A DNA stretch of 42,349 nucleotides from Cyclobacteriaceae bacterium (GCA_026989535.1 JALSJD010000232.1:1-42349), one strand, 5' to 3'; shown: positions 8,143 through 17,622, counted from the first letter of the stretch. Notes: generated by a model from the sequence alone, not told the origin. Translations and numbers: made by a program.

Positions 8143-8937
8143 ATGTTTCAACGATTAACACCCATGGTTAAAAACCTGCTCATCATTACGGTGGCAGCGT
8201 ATTTTATTCCTTCCTTGCTAGGGATGAAAAACATTAATTTGTTTTTGGGTCTTTGGCATTTAGAGTCCCCTAATTTTTACCCATACCAATTATTTACCTA
8301 CATGTTTGCACATGGCGGATTTATGCATATTTTGTTTAATATGATGGGGTTAATGTTTTTAGGACCATTATTAGAGCAGTTTTGGGGGCCAAAAAAGTTT
8401 TTAACCTTTTACTTAATTACTGGTATTGGAGCTGGTTTGTTTTATGAAGGAGTAAAGTATTCGCAAACCATTCCTATGAAGAATAAAATGGAAGCGTATG
8501 CAATGAATCCTAATCCCGATGATTTTGCTGTATTTGTGTCTAAATATTCGCCTCAATATTATGACCAAGTGTATGATTTTATCCAGTATTTTAACAAAAA
8601 TGAGCATGACAAAACAGCCCAAGCGCAAAGCATTAGTTACCTGAACGATATCTATAGCCATGAGATAAATGTGCCTATGGTGGGTGCCTCGGGTGCTATT
8701 TATGGCATTTTAATGGCTTTTGGTATGCTGTTTCCTAACACACAACTAATGCTGCTGTTTCCTCCAATACCTATTAAAGCTAAATATTTAGTGGTTATAT
8801 TAGGGGGTATGGCAATTTATTCAGAGTTTGGGCATAGGTCGGGCGATAACGTAGCACATTTAGCACATTTAGGAGGAATGGTTTTTGCTTTTATAATGAT
8901 TAAATTGTGGAGCCGACAACGAAATAACTTCTATTAA
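8143..8937 (+). CDS. rhomboid family intramembrane serine protease (first of two)
   Basis: This 264-residue rhomboid protease cleaves transmembrane segments inside the membrane. The catalytic serine is in G181-A-S183-G and the catalytic histidine is in A-H242-LGG. The HGGFMHILFNMMGL stretch (57-70) is the conserved second transmembrane region, with the oxyanion-stabilising His and Asn residues. An insertion of about 70 polar residues (103-175) separates the third and fourth membrane segments and is unusual for the core family. It follows mutL by 8 bases and is followed by a second rhomboid gene after one base, so all are one transcript. The substrate is unknown. Confidence 0.93.
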   Translation: MFQRLTPMVKNLLIITVAAYFIPSLLGMKNINLFLGLWHLESPNFYPYQLFTYMFAHGGFMHILFNMMGLMFLGPLLEQFWGPKKFLTFYLITGIGAGLFYEGVKYSQTIPMKNKMEAYAMNPNPDDFAVFVSKYSPQYYDQVYDFIQYFNKNEHDKTAQAQSISYLNDIYSHEINVPMVGASGAIYGILMAFGMLFPNTQLMLLFPPIPIKAKYLVVILGGMAIYSEFGHRSGDNVAHLAHLGGMVFAFIMIKLWSRQRNNFY

Positions 8938-8938
8938 T

Positions 8939-9895
8939 ATGCAATACGGACGATCATCATACGGGAGAAGCTTTGGAACAGGCATTATGGAGGAGTTTAA
9001 AAATGCGTTTAAACGGCCTGATAATGGCTTGATGCAACTCATATTTATTAATGTGGCTGTTTTTGTGGTATTTAGTTTGCTACATGTTTTATTGTTTTTT
9101 TTGCAAGCCACCCCTCTATATCATACCATCGAAAGTTATTTTCTATTACCAGCTTCGTTTAACTCATTTATAACCCAACCTTGGTCTCTTATTACCTACT
9201 TTTTTATGCATGCGGGTTTTATGCATATCCTTTTTAATATGCTTTTTTTGTATTGGTTTGGGCTAATTATTAAAGAATTTTTAGGCGGAGGTAAAGTAGT
9301 TAGTTTGTACGTGTTGGGAGGTATTTCTGGCGGAATGCTTTATTTATTTATGTATAACCTTATTCCTCCTTTTACTAATAATGTAGATACTTCTATTATG
9401 CTTGGGGCATCAGGGGGGGTGTATGCAGTAGTGGTTGGAGCGGCTACACTAATGCCTAATTATACCATGCACCTTATGTTTTTGGGGCCTGTTCGAATTA
9501 AGTACATTGCGCTAGTGTATGTGTTTATTTCATTAGTAAATACCACAGGTGTTAATGCAGGAGGAAACCTTGCTCATTTAGGCGGAGCAGCCATTGGCTT
9601 TATTTTTATAAAGCAACTACAAGGGGGGGCAGATTTTGGCAAGCCTGTGCATTGGTTTATTGCCTTTATTAAAAGTTTTTTTGTGCGCCAGCCCAAAGTG
9701 CATGTTTCGTATAAAAAATCAGCCTCCCAAAAAACTTCAAGCAAATCGGGTAGAACTGCTGCAAAAAATACTTCTTCTTCATCTACCAATGTTTCGCAAG
9801 AAGAAATTGATGCTATTTTAGATAAGATTTCGCAGCATGGCTACGAGAGCCTTTCTAAAGACGAAAAGCAGAAACTGTTTAGTGCTGGTAAATAG
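8939..9895 (+). CDS. rhomboid family intramembrane serine protease with cytosolic C-terminal tail (second of two)
   Basis: This 318-residue rhomboid protease has catalytic Ser158 in GASGG and His213 in LAHLGG, and the HAGFMHILFNMLFL region at 91-104. Unlike its neighbour it lacks the long insertion but carries a C-terminal extension. A Ser/Thr/Lys-rich linker (about 255-285) is followed by a short helical module, EEIDAILDKISQHGYESLSK, resembling DUF6576-type tails seen on Bacteroidota rhomboids. The start ATG is one base after the stop of the first rhomboid gene, consistent with translational coupling. The two proteins are clearly different in sequence, so this is an old paralogous pair and not a recent duplication. 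Confidence 0.93.
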   Translation: MQYGRSSYGRSFGTGIMEEFKNAFKRPDNGLMQLIFINVAVFVVFSLLHVLLFFLQATPLYHTIESYFLLPASFNSFITQPWSLITYFFMHAGFMHILFNMLFLYWFGLIIKEFLGGGKVVSLYVLGGISGGMLYLFMYNLIPPFTNNVDTSIMLGASGGVYAVVVGAATLMPNYTMHLMFLGPVRIKYIALVYVFISLVNTTGVNAGGNLAHLGGAAIGFIFIKQLQGGADFGKPVHWFIAFIKSFFVRQPKVHVSYKKSASQKTSSKSGRTAAKNTSSSSTNVSQEEIDAILDKISQHGYESLSKDEKQKLFSAGK

Positions 9896-9910
9896 ATATA
9901 AGACGTAAAA

Positions 9911-9980
9911 CAAAAGACTGGAAGCAATAGTGTGTTTCCCAACGTCTAAAATCTCTTGTCTAACATCTAACAGTCTTTTT
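9911..9980. terminator. inverted repeat between convergent genes, possible bidirectional terminator
   Basis: CAAAAGACTG at 9911-9920 pairs with CAGTCTTTT at 9971-9979, and further short repeats of GTCTAA and TCTAACA lie between them. A T-run follows the right arm. The structure sits between the convergent rhomboid and GTPase genes, and could end transcription in both directions or be a dispersed repeat. Confidence 0.4.
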
Positions 9981-9987
9981 GTCTCGT

Positions 9988-10587
9988 TTATTCTAAACTA
10001 TTAATCACATCCTCAATATAATCCAACACACCCTCTTGCCCTTGCTTGGCAAGCGATGAGGTAATAAAAGAAACAGGCAACTCTGCCCAATCGGCTTTAA
10101 GTGCACGATTAAAAGCAGCCCGGTGCGACTCTACTTTATTTTTAGAAATTTTGTCGGCTTTAGTAAAAACAAGGGCAAAAGGTAAATTATTTTCACCCAT
10201 CCAATTAATAAATTCCAAATCTATGGGTTGAGGTTTTAATCGAATGTCGATTAAAATAAATGTGCAAACCAAAGGTTCTCTATCCAGTAAGTAACTGGCA
10301 ATAATATCGCCAAATTTACCCCGGTCTGTTTTGCTAACACGTGCCCAGCCGTAGCCCGGTAAATCCACCAAATGCCATTCGTTATTTACAATAAAATGAT
10401 TGATTAACTGCGTTTTGCCGGGTCTGCCAGATGTTTTTGCCATTTTTTTGCGGTTGGTAAGCATGTTAATTAACGATGATTTGCCTACATTTGATCGACC
10501 AATAAAAGCAAATTCAGGTATGGTTGTAGCAGGGCATTTTGTTACTTCCGTATTGCTAATTACAAACTCAGCCGTCTTAATTTTCAT
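9988..10587 (-). CDS. engB: ribosome biogenesis GTP-binding protein YihA/YsxC/EngB
   Basis: This 199-residue GTPase of the EngB (YsxC/YihA) family is needed for large ribosomal subunit assembly. The P-loop is G30RSNVGKSS. KTSGRPGKTQ follows as the switch I region, then DLPGYGWA (G3), TKADK (G4) and TSS (G5). The length and order are normal for a single-domain EngB. It is transcribed toward the convergent rhomboid operon and shares a divergent intergenic region with the OmpA-family gene. No promoter box was convincing. Confidence 0.96.
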   Translation of the reverse strand: MKIKTAEFVISNTEVTKCPATTIPEFAFIGRSNVGKSSLINMLTNRKKMAKTSGRPGKTQLINHFIVNNEWHLVDLPGYGWARVSKTDRGKFGDIIASYLLDREPLVCTFILIDIRLKPQPIDLEFINWMGENNLPFALVFTKADKISKNKVESHRAAFNRALKADWAELPVSFITSSLAKQGQEGVLDYIEDVINSLE

Positions 10588-10733
10588 GGGTTTTGCTTTG
10601 AGACTGCAAGTTTAATTGGATTCTTTGAATATCCATCATTTTAACATTGGTAAGAAAAACACACCATATTATTCAACATGTTAGAATCAATTTATTATCT
10701 TAGATTTTTACTAACTAACCTAATGCTTTAAGC

Positions 10734-12782
10734 ATGCAATTTAAAACACAAGTTATCAGGTATTTATTCGCCTCATTTTTAGTGACGGCCGTGCTCCCTT
10801 CGCTGGCTCAAGATGAGTCTAATGAAGAAATTGCGCAGCAGTATGTAGAGCTTGCAGACCAATTATACCGCGAAACAAAAGCGTATGATGACATAAGAGA
10901 TATTTATGTAAATGCAGCTTTGTTAGACCCTAATAATATAAGAGCCAGCTATATGTCGGGTATATCAATGCTAGAATCGGTAACCAAAGGTGCTGCAGAA
11001 GAGTATTTTATGAAAGTATATGAGAAAGACCCTGAATATACATTCGACCTTTTATATAAAGTAGCTCAGAGTTTGCATTATGGCTATAAATTTGATGAAG
11101 CCACTCAGTATTACGATCGCTATTTAGATAAATTAGCTGCCAACCCTGATTATTTAGGGAGCGATATGGTGGACGGTTTAATTGTTAGGCGTAAAATATT
11201 TGAGTGCGAGCAAGGTAAAATTTTGATGGAGTTTCCGGAGGACGTTGAAATTGTAAACTTAGGAGCTGATATAAACTCTAAATATTACGATTATGCACCT
11301 GTAGTTGATGCCGATGAAAACATTATGATTTTTACATCACGTAGAAAGGAGCAAAATTTAAACGAAGATGTATCTGATGATAACATCCCTTTTGAGGATA
11401 TTTTTGTGAGCAAAAAAGTAAACGGAGTATGGGATTACCCAGACAATATTGGCAATGTGGTTAATACCATGTACCACGATTCTAACGTTGGCTTATCTAA
11501 AGATGGGAAAGATTTGTACATCTATAAGGATGAGAATAATGGAGATATTTACCTTTCTACCATGGATGAGAATGGAGAATGGTCGTATCCAGAGCCTTTA
11601 GATAGGCATATTAATACCGAATTTTCTGAAACTTCTGTTAGCTTATCTCCTGATGGGAACACCATATTTTTTGCCAGTGACAGGCCAGGGGGTGAAGGAG
11701 GAATTGATATTTGGGTTTCGCACCGAAATGCAAAAGGGGGTTGGCAAAAAGCAACTAATATTGGGGCTCCTATCAATACTCCGTTTGATGAAGATGGGCC
11801 ATTTATAGGATTTGATGGTAAAACGCTATATTTCAGTAGCAGAGGTGGAAATGGTATGGGTGGATATGATATTTATAGGGTTGAGTATGATAGCGCAAGC
11901 GCTGTGTGGAACACACCTACTAATATGGGCTACCCTATCAACACCCCTGACGATGATATTTATTTTACGCCCTCTAAAGATGGTAAGCGCGCTTATTATG
12001 CTTCGGTAAAAGAAGATGGGTTAGGCTATACAGATTTATATATGCTAAAAGTGCCAGATGAAATGAAGCACGATGACCCGAATGCAACTCCTGTTGCCGT
12101 GGTGGCTTCTGTAGAGTTAGCACCTGTTACTTTAAAAGTGTCGATTTTTAATACAGATGGATTAATGGATGCAGTAGTTAGTTTGCGAGGGGTGCTAGGG
12201 AGTGGAGGGCTTGGTGCAAATAAATTAAGTACAGGCGTATATAGTTTTACATCTACCGAAGAAAAAGAAAATGAATATGTGTTAAATGTAACCCAAACAG
12301 GGTATGAAGCACAATTAATAACCGTTAATTATCCTGGTGCAGGTAGCGAACCAATAAACTTTGAGCAGCGGGTTACCTTGCTAAAAGCCAAAAAAGATGC
12401 TCCTGTAATTGATATTCCTAAACCAATTGCTCGTAAAGCATCTGGCGATAAAGTGAGGAATGTGTATTTTGATTTTGGTAGTTCTTATTATCATAAAAAA
12501 GATGCTCCCTACATCGAAAAAGCCATTGAGTTAATGAAGCAAAATCCTTCCATAATGTTAGAACTTTATGGCCATTCAGATTATATTGGCATTGAAAAGT
12601 ATAATAAATCACTTTCTATTAATAGAGCAGACAAAGTAAAATCTGCCATGGTTAAGGCAGGTATAGATGCGGGTCGTATTAGTATAAAAGGATTTGGCTC
12701 GGATAAACCGCTTGCAACCAACGATCAAGAAAAAGAAGGCCGCGAATTAAATAGGCGCGTAGAGTTTAGATTTATTAAATAA
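10734..12782 (+). CDS. OmpA family protein with TPR, beta-propeller and carboxypeptidase-regulatory-like domains (PorE-like architecture)
   Basis: This 682-residue envelope protein begins with a signal peptide (about 1-26, ending LAQ). A helical TPR-like region follows (about 27-155), then a beta-propeller of PD40/WD40-like repeats (about 160-450) with recurring SKDGK, SPDGNTIFFASDRPGG and FDGKTLYFSSRGG motifs. Next comes a carboxypeptidase-regulatory-like beta-sandwich (about 465-555), and last an OmpA C-terminal peptidoglycan-binding domain (about 575-682; YFDFGSSYY, YGHSDYIG, NRADKVKSAMVKAG, ELNRRVEFRF). This order matches PorE of the type IX secretion system, which ties the system to peptidoglycan. 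Bacteroidota have several paralogues with this layout, so the specific PorE assignment is tentative. Confidence 0.88.
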   Translation: MQFKTQVIRYLFASFLVTAVLPSLAQDESNEEIAQQYVELADQLYRETKAYDDIRDIYVNAALLDPNNIRASYMSGISMLESVTKGAAEEYFMKVYEKDPEYTFDLLYKVAQSLHYGYKFDEATQYYDRYLDKLAANPDYLGSDMVDGLIVRRKIFECEQGKILMEFPEDVEIVNLGADINSKYYDYAPVVDADENIMIFTSRRKEQNLNEDVSDDNIPFEDIFVSKKVNGVWDYPDNIGNVVNTMYHDSNVGLSKDGKDLYIYKDENNGDIYLSTMDENGEWSYPEPLDRHINTEFSETSVSLSPDGNTIFFASDRPGGEGGIDIWVSHRNAKGGWQKATNIGAPINTPFDEDGPFIGFDGKTLYFSSRGGNGMGGYDIYRVEYDSASAVWNTPTNMGYPINTPDDDIYFTPSKDGKRAYYASVKEDGLGYTDLYMLKVPDEMKHDDPNATPVAVVASVELAPVTLKVSIFNTDGLMDAVVSLRGVLGSGGLGANKLSTGVYSFTSTEEKENEYVLNVTQTGYEAQLITVNYPGAGSEPINFEQRVTLLKAKKDAPVIDIPKPIARKASGDKVRNVYFDFGSSYYHKKDAPYIEKAIELMKQNPSIMLELYGHSDYIGIEKYNKSLSINRADKVKSAMVKAGIDAGRISIKGFGSDKPLATNDQEKEGRELNRRVEFRFIK

Positions 12783-12843
12783 CCTCCTTTCTTTTTAATC
12801 CTAAAACTTTGTGTCAATTTTGGGTGCTAAATCAAAAGCTTGA

Positions 12844-13566
12844 ATGGAGGTAGTTCCCTATAAAGATAAAGAGCAGGGCAAAAAAGAGCAGGTTGCCGAA
12901 ATGTTTAATAACATTAGCAAACGCTACGATTTGCTTAACCATGTACTTAGCATGGGTATAGATATATTATGGCGTAAAAAGGCGGTTCGTATGTTAAAAC
13001 CCTTTGCGCCTAAAATTATTTTAGATATTGCCACAGGCACGGGCGATTTTGCCATTGAATCATCGCGATTGAAACCTACCAAGATTTTTGGCGTTGATAT
13101 TTCAGAAGGGATGCTCGAAGTAGGTAGAAAGAAGATAAAAGCCAAAAAACTTGATAATGTAATTGAAATGCAGTTGGGAGATTCGGAGAATTTGGCTTTT
13201 AAAGACAATTTTTTTGATGCTGTAACCGTTGCTTTTGGTGTACGTAACTACGAAAACTTGAAACTAGGATTATCAGAAATGTTTAGAGTAATGAAACCAG
13301 GGGGTCACGTTGTGATTATTGAATTTTCTAAGCCTGGCAAGTTTCCTGTTAAACAGATTTATAATTTTTATTTTAAAGCCATATTGCCAACTATTGGCAA
13401 GTTGGTTTCTAAAGATCAATCAGCTTATACCTATTTGCCAGAGTCCGTTTCGGCTTTTCCGTATGGTGCTAAGTTTTTAGAAATAATGAATGAAGTGGGA
13501 TTCACCGAAACTAAATCAATTCCATTAACTTTAGGGATAAGTTCAATTTATTGGGGAAGCAAATAA
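12844..13566 (+). CDS. ubiE: demethylmenaquinone methyltransferase
   Basis: UbiE/MenG methylates demethylmenaquinone with S-adenosylmethionine, the last step of menaquinone synthesis. The 240-residue protein opens with the family signature around [20 protein letters not shown]. It has the SAM-binding motif [10 protein letters not shown] (61-70), then [11 protein letters not shown] and [15 protein letters not shown], all typical of UbiE. The 3' end overlaps the TTG start of porT by 16 bases, an arrangement (ubiE-porT) commonly seen in Bacteroidota. Since this phylum relies on menaquinone, that is the expected substrate rather than ubiquinone. Confidence 0.96.
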   Translation: MEVVPYKDKEQGKKEQVAEMFNNISKRYDLLNHVLSMGIDILWRKKAVRMLKPFAPKIILDIATGTGDFAIESSRLKPTKIFGVDISEGMLEVGRKKIKAKKLDNVIEMQLGDSENLAFKDNFFDAVTVAFGVRNYENLKLGLSEMFRVMKPGGHVVIIEFSKPGKFPVKQIYNFYFKAILPTIGKLVSKDQSAYTYLPESVSAFPYGAKFLEIMNEVGFTETKSIPLTLGISSIYWGSK

Positions 13567-14252
13567 CCATATTACTCTTAGCTTTAGCACCATTTACAAT
13601 AATGGCGCAAATAAAATCATCGGGTGGTGAAGTAAATAACCCACGTTATGATGAAAGGCGTTTGGTAACTTATGGGTTTTCATTTGGTTTTCATACAGCC
13701 TCATTGCGCTTAAAATACTCAGACTATTTTACTACCCCCGCTATGGACAGTGTGCATTCTATTATACCCTTAAAAAGACCGGGGTTCTCCTTAGGCTTTA
13801 TTGTTAACTTTAGGCTCACACCATTTTTTGATGCCAGAATTACCCCTAAAGTTACTTTTTCTGAGTATAACTTACAGTATAATTATGTGGGTAGGGCTTC
13901 CTCCACCGAAACCATTGAAAGTGTTGGAGTAGATTTTCCAATCCTTTTAAAATATAAATCTCAGCGAAGAGATAATATTAGAATGTACATAATAGGCGGT
14001 ATTACCCCTTCGATTGAAGCAGCTGGCAAAACTGAGTTGGCAGAGGATCAGAGCCTTTTACAATTAGAAAACGTTAATTTTATGGCCGAAATTGGTTTCG
14101 GATTCGATTTATATTATCCTTTATTTAAGTTTTCGCCTGAAATAAGGTTTGCTTTTGGTCTGGTAGATGTTGTGGGTAGTAATAATGATTTTACAGCCGG
14201 TATTAGTGATCTTAGAAACAAAACAGTAAGTATCTATTTCCATTTTCAATAA
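13551..14252 (+). CDS. porT: PorT family type IX secretion / gliding outer membrane protein
   Basis: This 233-residue predicted outer membrane beta-barrel has a signal peptide ([20 protein letters not shown]). Its strands alternate aromatic and polar residues, and it ends in a phenylalanine-type C-terminus (SIYFHFQ) typical of barrels. The sequence pattern and the place directly after ubiE fit PorT, a type IX secretion component required for gingipain export in Porphyromonas (SprT in gliding flavobacteria). The TTG at 13551 is the only start that keeps a full signal peptide; the next ATG would fall inside it. Translation is probably coupled to ubiE through the 16-base overlap. Confidence 0.88.
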   Translation: MGKQITILLLALAPFTIMAQIKSSGGEVNNPRYDERRLVTYGFSFGFHTASLRLKYSDYFTTPAMDSVHSIIPLKRPGFSLGFIVNFRLTPFFDARITPKVTFSEYNLQYNYVGRASSTETIESVGVDFPILLKYKSQRRDNIRMYIIGGITPSIEAAGKTELAEDQSLLQLENVNFMAEIGFGFDLYYPLFKFSPEIRFAFGLVDVVGSNNDFTAGISDLRNKTVSIYFHFQ

Positions 14253-15001
14253 TGAGCACAGCATTAATTACCGGAGCTTCATCGGGTATTGGGGAGGCCA
14301 TCGCAAAGCTATTTGCCGCCAATGGTTATCACCTTGTTTTATGTGGTAGAAGCAAAGAAAGGTTGGAGCCCATCAAAAAAGAATTAGCAAGTCACGTAGA
14401 TGTTGCTGCCTATTATTTTGATGTGCGTAATAGAAAAGAAGTTGCCTCGGTAATGGCCGAGATAGTAAATAAACATACCATTGACATACTAGTGAATAAT
14501 GCAGGTAATGCGCATGGCATGACGCCAATTGATGAAGGTAGTATGGACGATTGGGATGCTATGATTGATGGAAATGTAAAAGGGCTACTTTATGTGAGCA
14601 AGCCCATTATTGCCCAAATGACTGCAAGAAAATCGGGGCAAATAATAAATATAGGGTCTATTGCAGGCAAAGAAGTGTACCCCAAAGGCAATGTATATTG
14701 TGCATCGAAACACGCAGTTGATGCCATTAATAATGGCATGCGATTAGACCTAAACCCCTATGGTATTAGAGTGAGCCAAATTAGTCCGGGGCTAGTTAAT
14801 ACAGGCTTTTCATCAGTTCGGTTTAAAGGAGATATGCAAAAAGCAGATGCAACCTATACAGGTATAGAGCCGCTTTATGCCAATGATATTGCCGAAGTGG
14901 CCTTATTTATGGTATCTCGCCCAGCCCATGTAAATATTAGCGATGTAATTGTGTTGCCTACAGCCCAAGCTTCTGCTACGGTGATTAATCGTATTAAGTA
15001 A
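14252..15001 (+). CDS. SDR family NAD(P)-dependent oxidoreductase
   Basis: This 249-residue classical short-chain dehydrogenase has the cofactor motif TGASSGIG (7-14), NNAG (82-85) and the catalytic residues Ser136, Tyr149 and Lys153 (YCASK). CGRSKERL after the second strand suggests NADP preference. It resembles the YdfG-like group, which reduces 3-hydroxy acids and related small carbonyls, but the substrate cannot be fixed. The ATG shares one base with the stop of porT, so it is the third gene of the ubiE-porT operon. The conserved position may be historical and need not imply a secretion role. Confidence 0.92.
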   Translation: MSTALITGASSGIGEAIAKLFAANGYHLVLCGRSKERLEPIKKELASHVDVAAYYFDVRNRKEVASVMAEIVNKHTIDILVNNAGNAHGMTPIDEGSMDDWDAMIDGNVKGLLYVSKPIIAQMTARKSGQIINIGSIAGKEVYPKGNVYCASKHAVDAINNGMRLDLNPYGIRVSQISPGLVNTGFSSVRFKGDMQKADATYTGIEPLYANDIAEVALFMVSRPAHVNISDVIVLPTAQASATVINRIK

Positions 15002-15041
15002 TTTGTTTAGTCAACATTTTTCAGGACGGGACAGAATCAAC

Positions 15042-15686
15042 TCAAAATAATTCTTTCAACACAGTTGCTTCAATATCGTGCCCACCCTCGTGCATTCTAT
15101 AATCCGCAGAAAGTTGATAATTATTCACAAGACCTTTTAATTCATTTATTTTATCAGCATTCATATAAGGGTCTTTTTTACCAATTACCTGTATCAGTTT
15201 ATTGTTTTTCATTCTACCCAAAATCTTCTCTTTGTTTAGGTCGGGTGGCAATGCTCCACCCCAAAGTATAAGCTGCTCAAAATCAAATTTGCTTTGTTCA
15301 ATCCATCTGCTTGCCGTAGCAGCACCTTGCGAAAAGCCTAAAAGGTGTAGTTTAACCGATGGAGAAGCCTTTCTTTTCACATCTTGATAGGCTCTATCTA
15401 AAAAGCTAATATAATTTGCGATAGCAACCAATCGGTTTTCAGAAGTCATCCAACTTGCGCCAACTCTACCCGAAAAGCCTTGCAAATAATAATGATGTAA
15501 TCCCTCGGGCGCAATAATGGTATATCCTTGGCTTACAAGCGATTTAAACTTTTGAATAAAATAACGGGCTAGTTGCCCTTGCCCATGAAAAACAAAAAGA
15601 ACTTTAGAGGTGTCTGAAGAAAGGCTACCCAAAATAGCATATCTACCTTGTGCTTTAAAAGGTAGATATTGATAATTGCCCTCCAT
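15042..15686 (-). CDS. alpha/beta hydrolase, carboxylesterase/phospholipase-like
   Basis: This 214-residue single-domain alpha/beta hydrolase has the nucleophile elbow GFSQG, the acid in GKKDPYM and the histidine in EGGHDIE. HGQG after the third strand forms the oxyanion hole. The layout matches the small carboxylesterase/phospholipase family, and no signal peptide is present, so it is cytoplasmic. The ATG at 15686 overlaps the stop codon of cdd (TGATG), giving tight coupling. A TTG one codon upstream is less likely as start. The substrate is not evident, and a link to pyrimidine salvage is only positional. Confidence 0.87.
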   Translation of the reverse strand: MEGNYQYLPFKAQGRYAILGSLSSDTSKVLFVFHGQGQLARYFIQKFKSLVSQGYTIIAPEGLHHYYLQGFSGRVGASWMTSENRLVAIANYISFLDRAYQDVKRKASPSVKLHLLGFSQGAATASRWIEQSKFDFEQLILWGGALPPDLNKEKILGRMKNNKLIQVIGKKDPYMNADKINELKGLVNNYQLSADYRMHEGGHDIEATVLKELF

Positions 15687-16141
15687 CAAAAATGAAAAGC
15701 ATAAGGCAATAACTCGGCACTGCTATTTAATATTTCGATATGGCCATCGTAACAAAAAATTACTTTATAGGGCTTCTTTTGAATTTGTTCGTACTCGAAC
15801 ATAACCTGACGACAGGCTCCACAAGGAGAACAGGTATCCGATTGTTTTTGATCTTTATCAAAGGCAATAATGGCCATTATTTTTATGGGGGATTTGATTC
15901 CTGAAGAACCATAGCTGAATAGTGCTGTGCGTTCGGCACATAAACCCGATGGGTAGGCCGCATTTTCCTGGTTACTTCCAAGGACGGTTTCATCGTTTTC
16001 TAAAAGCAATGAGGCACCCACTTTAAAGTGAGAGTATGGTGCGTACGAATTTTCTAGAGCAAGCAAAGCGGTTTTTATTACAGCTTGCTCATCTTTATCT
16101 AAGGCATCTAACTGAGTTTCAAAGCTTTTGTTAATTTTCAT
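15686..16141 (-). CDS. cdd: cytidine deaminase
   Basis: Cytidine deaminase converts cytidine and deoxycytidine to the uridine forms in pyrimidine salvage. The 151-residue protein is the size of the homotetrameric bacterial type. Zinc ligands are Cys68 (in GLCAERT), Cys107 and Cys110 (PCGAC), and Glu70 is the proton shuttle. HFKVGAS and NAAYPSG shape the substrate pocket. I chose the ATG at 16141, giving MKINKSFE. A longer reading from 16204 would add a Leu-rich stretch encoded by a run of AATAAT-like triplets and is unlikely. The 3' end overlaps the hydrolase gene. Confidence 0.95.
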   Translation of the reverse strand: MKINKSFETQLDALDKDEQAVIKTALLALENSYAPYSHFKVGASLLLENDETVLGSNQENAAYPSGLCAERTALFSYGSSGIKSPIKIMAIIAFDKDQKQSDTCSPCGACRQVMFEYEQIQKKPYKVIFCYDGHIEILNSSAELLPYAFHF

Positions 16142-16192
16142 TTTTTTTGCGCTTAATAACAATAATGATAACAATAATAATCGATTAAAACC

Positions 16193-16224
16193 TTTTGAGA
16201 ACAATATTTATACACCTTACTTTG
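16193..16224 (+). promoter_or_regulatory. candidate promoter of the saccharopine dehydrogenase-like gene
   Basis: TTTTG (16193-16197) and TTACTTTG (16217-16224) are 19 bases apart and resemble the Bacteroidota -33 and -7 boxes with one mismatch in the -7. The predicted transcription start is near 16231, about 16 bases before the ATG. Confidence 0.4.
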
Positions 16225-16246
16225 GGTTTTAATTTAGAACAGATAA

Positions 16247-17596
16247 ATGAAAAATATATTGCTCTTAGGTGCAGGCCAGTCAGCTTCCACACTCATACAG
16301 TATTTACTCGATTTAAGTAGCTCACGAGGTTGGCAAATAGCCATTGGTGATGTGAACGAAGAAATAGCCAATAAAAAAGGACAAGGAAAAGCCAGAGGGT
16401 TTGCATTTGATGCAACCAACCAAGAACAGCTTGAAGAAGAAGTGGCTAAAGTGGATTTGGTGATTAGTATGTTGCCTGCACGTTTTCATATAGTGGTGGC
16501 AAATGCCTGCTTAAAATTATCGAAGCATTTGGTTACGGCCTCGTATGTAAACGATGAAATGCGAGCATTAGATAAAGAAGCTAAAAAGAAGGGGCTTGTG
16601 TTTTTAAATGAATGTGGGCTCGACCCCGGTATCGACCATATGAGTGCGATGCAAGTGATTGATAGGATTAGAAATAAAGACAATGAATTGATAGGTTTTG
16701 AGTCGTTTACTGGGGGGCTTTTAGCACCAACCGATGATGATAACCCATGGAAATATAAATTTACGTGGAATCCACGCAATGTAGTACTTGCCGGGCAAGG
16801 CGTAGTGAAATTTATTCAAGAGGGGCGTTATAAATTTATTCCTTACCACCGGTTGTTTAGGCGCACAGAAATTGTGCACATTCCTAAATATGGCGAGTTT
16901 GAAGGCTATGCCAATCGCGACTCATTACAATACTTAGATGTGTATAATTTGCGAGGTATAAAAACATTATACCGAGGTACATTTAGAAGACCTGGGTATA
17001 GTATGGCTTGGAATATTTTTGTGCAACTGGGCGCTACGGACGATAGCTACCAAATGGAAGACGTAGAAATAATGACGCATCGTCAATTTATCAATTCCTT
17101 TTTATCTTATAACCCCCACGATTCTGTAGAACTTAAATTGGCTCATTATCTAAATTTAGATATTCATGGCGATATTATGTATAAGCTTAAATGGGCGGGT
17201 ATTTTTAGCGATGAGTTGGTGGGTATTAAAGAAGGCACACCTGCTCAAATTTTAGAAGCTATATTGCGTAAAAAATGGACTTTAAATTCACAAGACAGGG
17301 ATATGATTGTGATGTGGCATAAATTTAACTATATAGATAAAAGCAATAATAATCGTGAAACGGAAATTCATTCTTCCATTGTAACCATTGGTGAAAATGC
17401 CACTCACACGGCTATGTCTAAAACGGTTGGGCTTCCGTTGGGTATAGCTACCAAATTAATTTTAGAAGATAAGATAGAAGCCCGAGGTGTACTAATTCCG
17501 ATTATAAAAGAATTGTACGAGCCCATTTTGGCAGAGCTAAGTGAAGGTTTTGGGTTTGATTTCACAGAGTCGTGTGTGTTAACACCCAATTTATAA
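16247..17596 (+). CDS. saccharopine dehydrogenase family protein
   Basis: This 449-residue protein has an N-terminal NAD(P)-binding Rossmann fold (LLGAGQSASTLIQYLL, residues 5-20) and VDLVISMLPARFH. The saccharopine dehydrogenase C-terminal domain follows, marked by NECGLDPGIDHMSA and FTGGLLAPTDDDNPWKYKFTWNPRNVV. This is the fold of saccharopine reductase (Lys9-type), which joins or splits glutamate and aminoadipate semialdehyde. Bacteroidota normally make lysine by the diaminopimelate route, so the enzyme may act in lysine degradation or on a related amino acid. It stands alone, convergent with rnhA, so the neighbours give no hint. Confidence 0.85.
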   Translation: MKNILLLGAGQSASTLIQYLLDLSSSRGWQIAIGDVNEEIANKKGQGKARGFAFDATNQEQLEEEVAKVDLVISMLPARFHIVVANACLKLSKHLVTASYVNDEMRALDKEAKKKGLVFLNECGLDPGIDHMSAMQVIDRIRNKDNELIGFESFTGGLLAPTDDDNPWKYKFTWNPRNVVLAGQGVVKFIQEGRYKFIPYHRLFRRTEIVHIPKYGEFEGYANRDSLQYLDVYNLRGIKTLYRGTFRRPGYSMAWNIFVQLGATDDSYQMEDVEIMTHRQFINSFLSYNPHDSVELKLAHYLNLDIHGDIMYKLKWAGIFSDELVGIKEGTPAQILEAILRKKWTLNSQDRDMIVMWHKFNYIDKSNNNRETEIHSSIVTIGENATHTAMSKTVGLPLGIATKLILEDKIEARGVLIPIIKELYEPILAELSEGFGFDFTESCVLTPNL

Positions 17597-17622
17597 TTTG
17601 GTGGCAGAACTCAGGGCATTAA

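Noticed and set aside
16142-16204. N-terminal extension of cytidine deaminase that looks like a signal peptide
   Set aside because: The Leu-rich stretch comes from a run of AATAAT-like triplets. Cytidine deaminase is cytoplasmic and the internal ATG gives the normal length.
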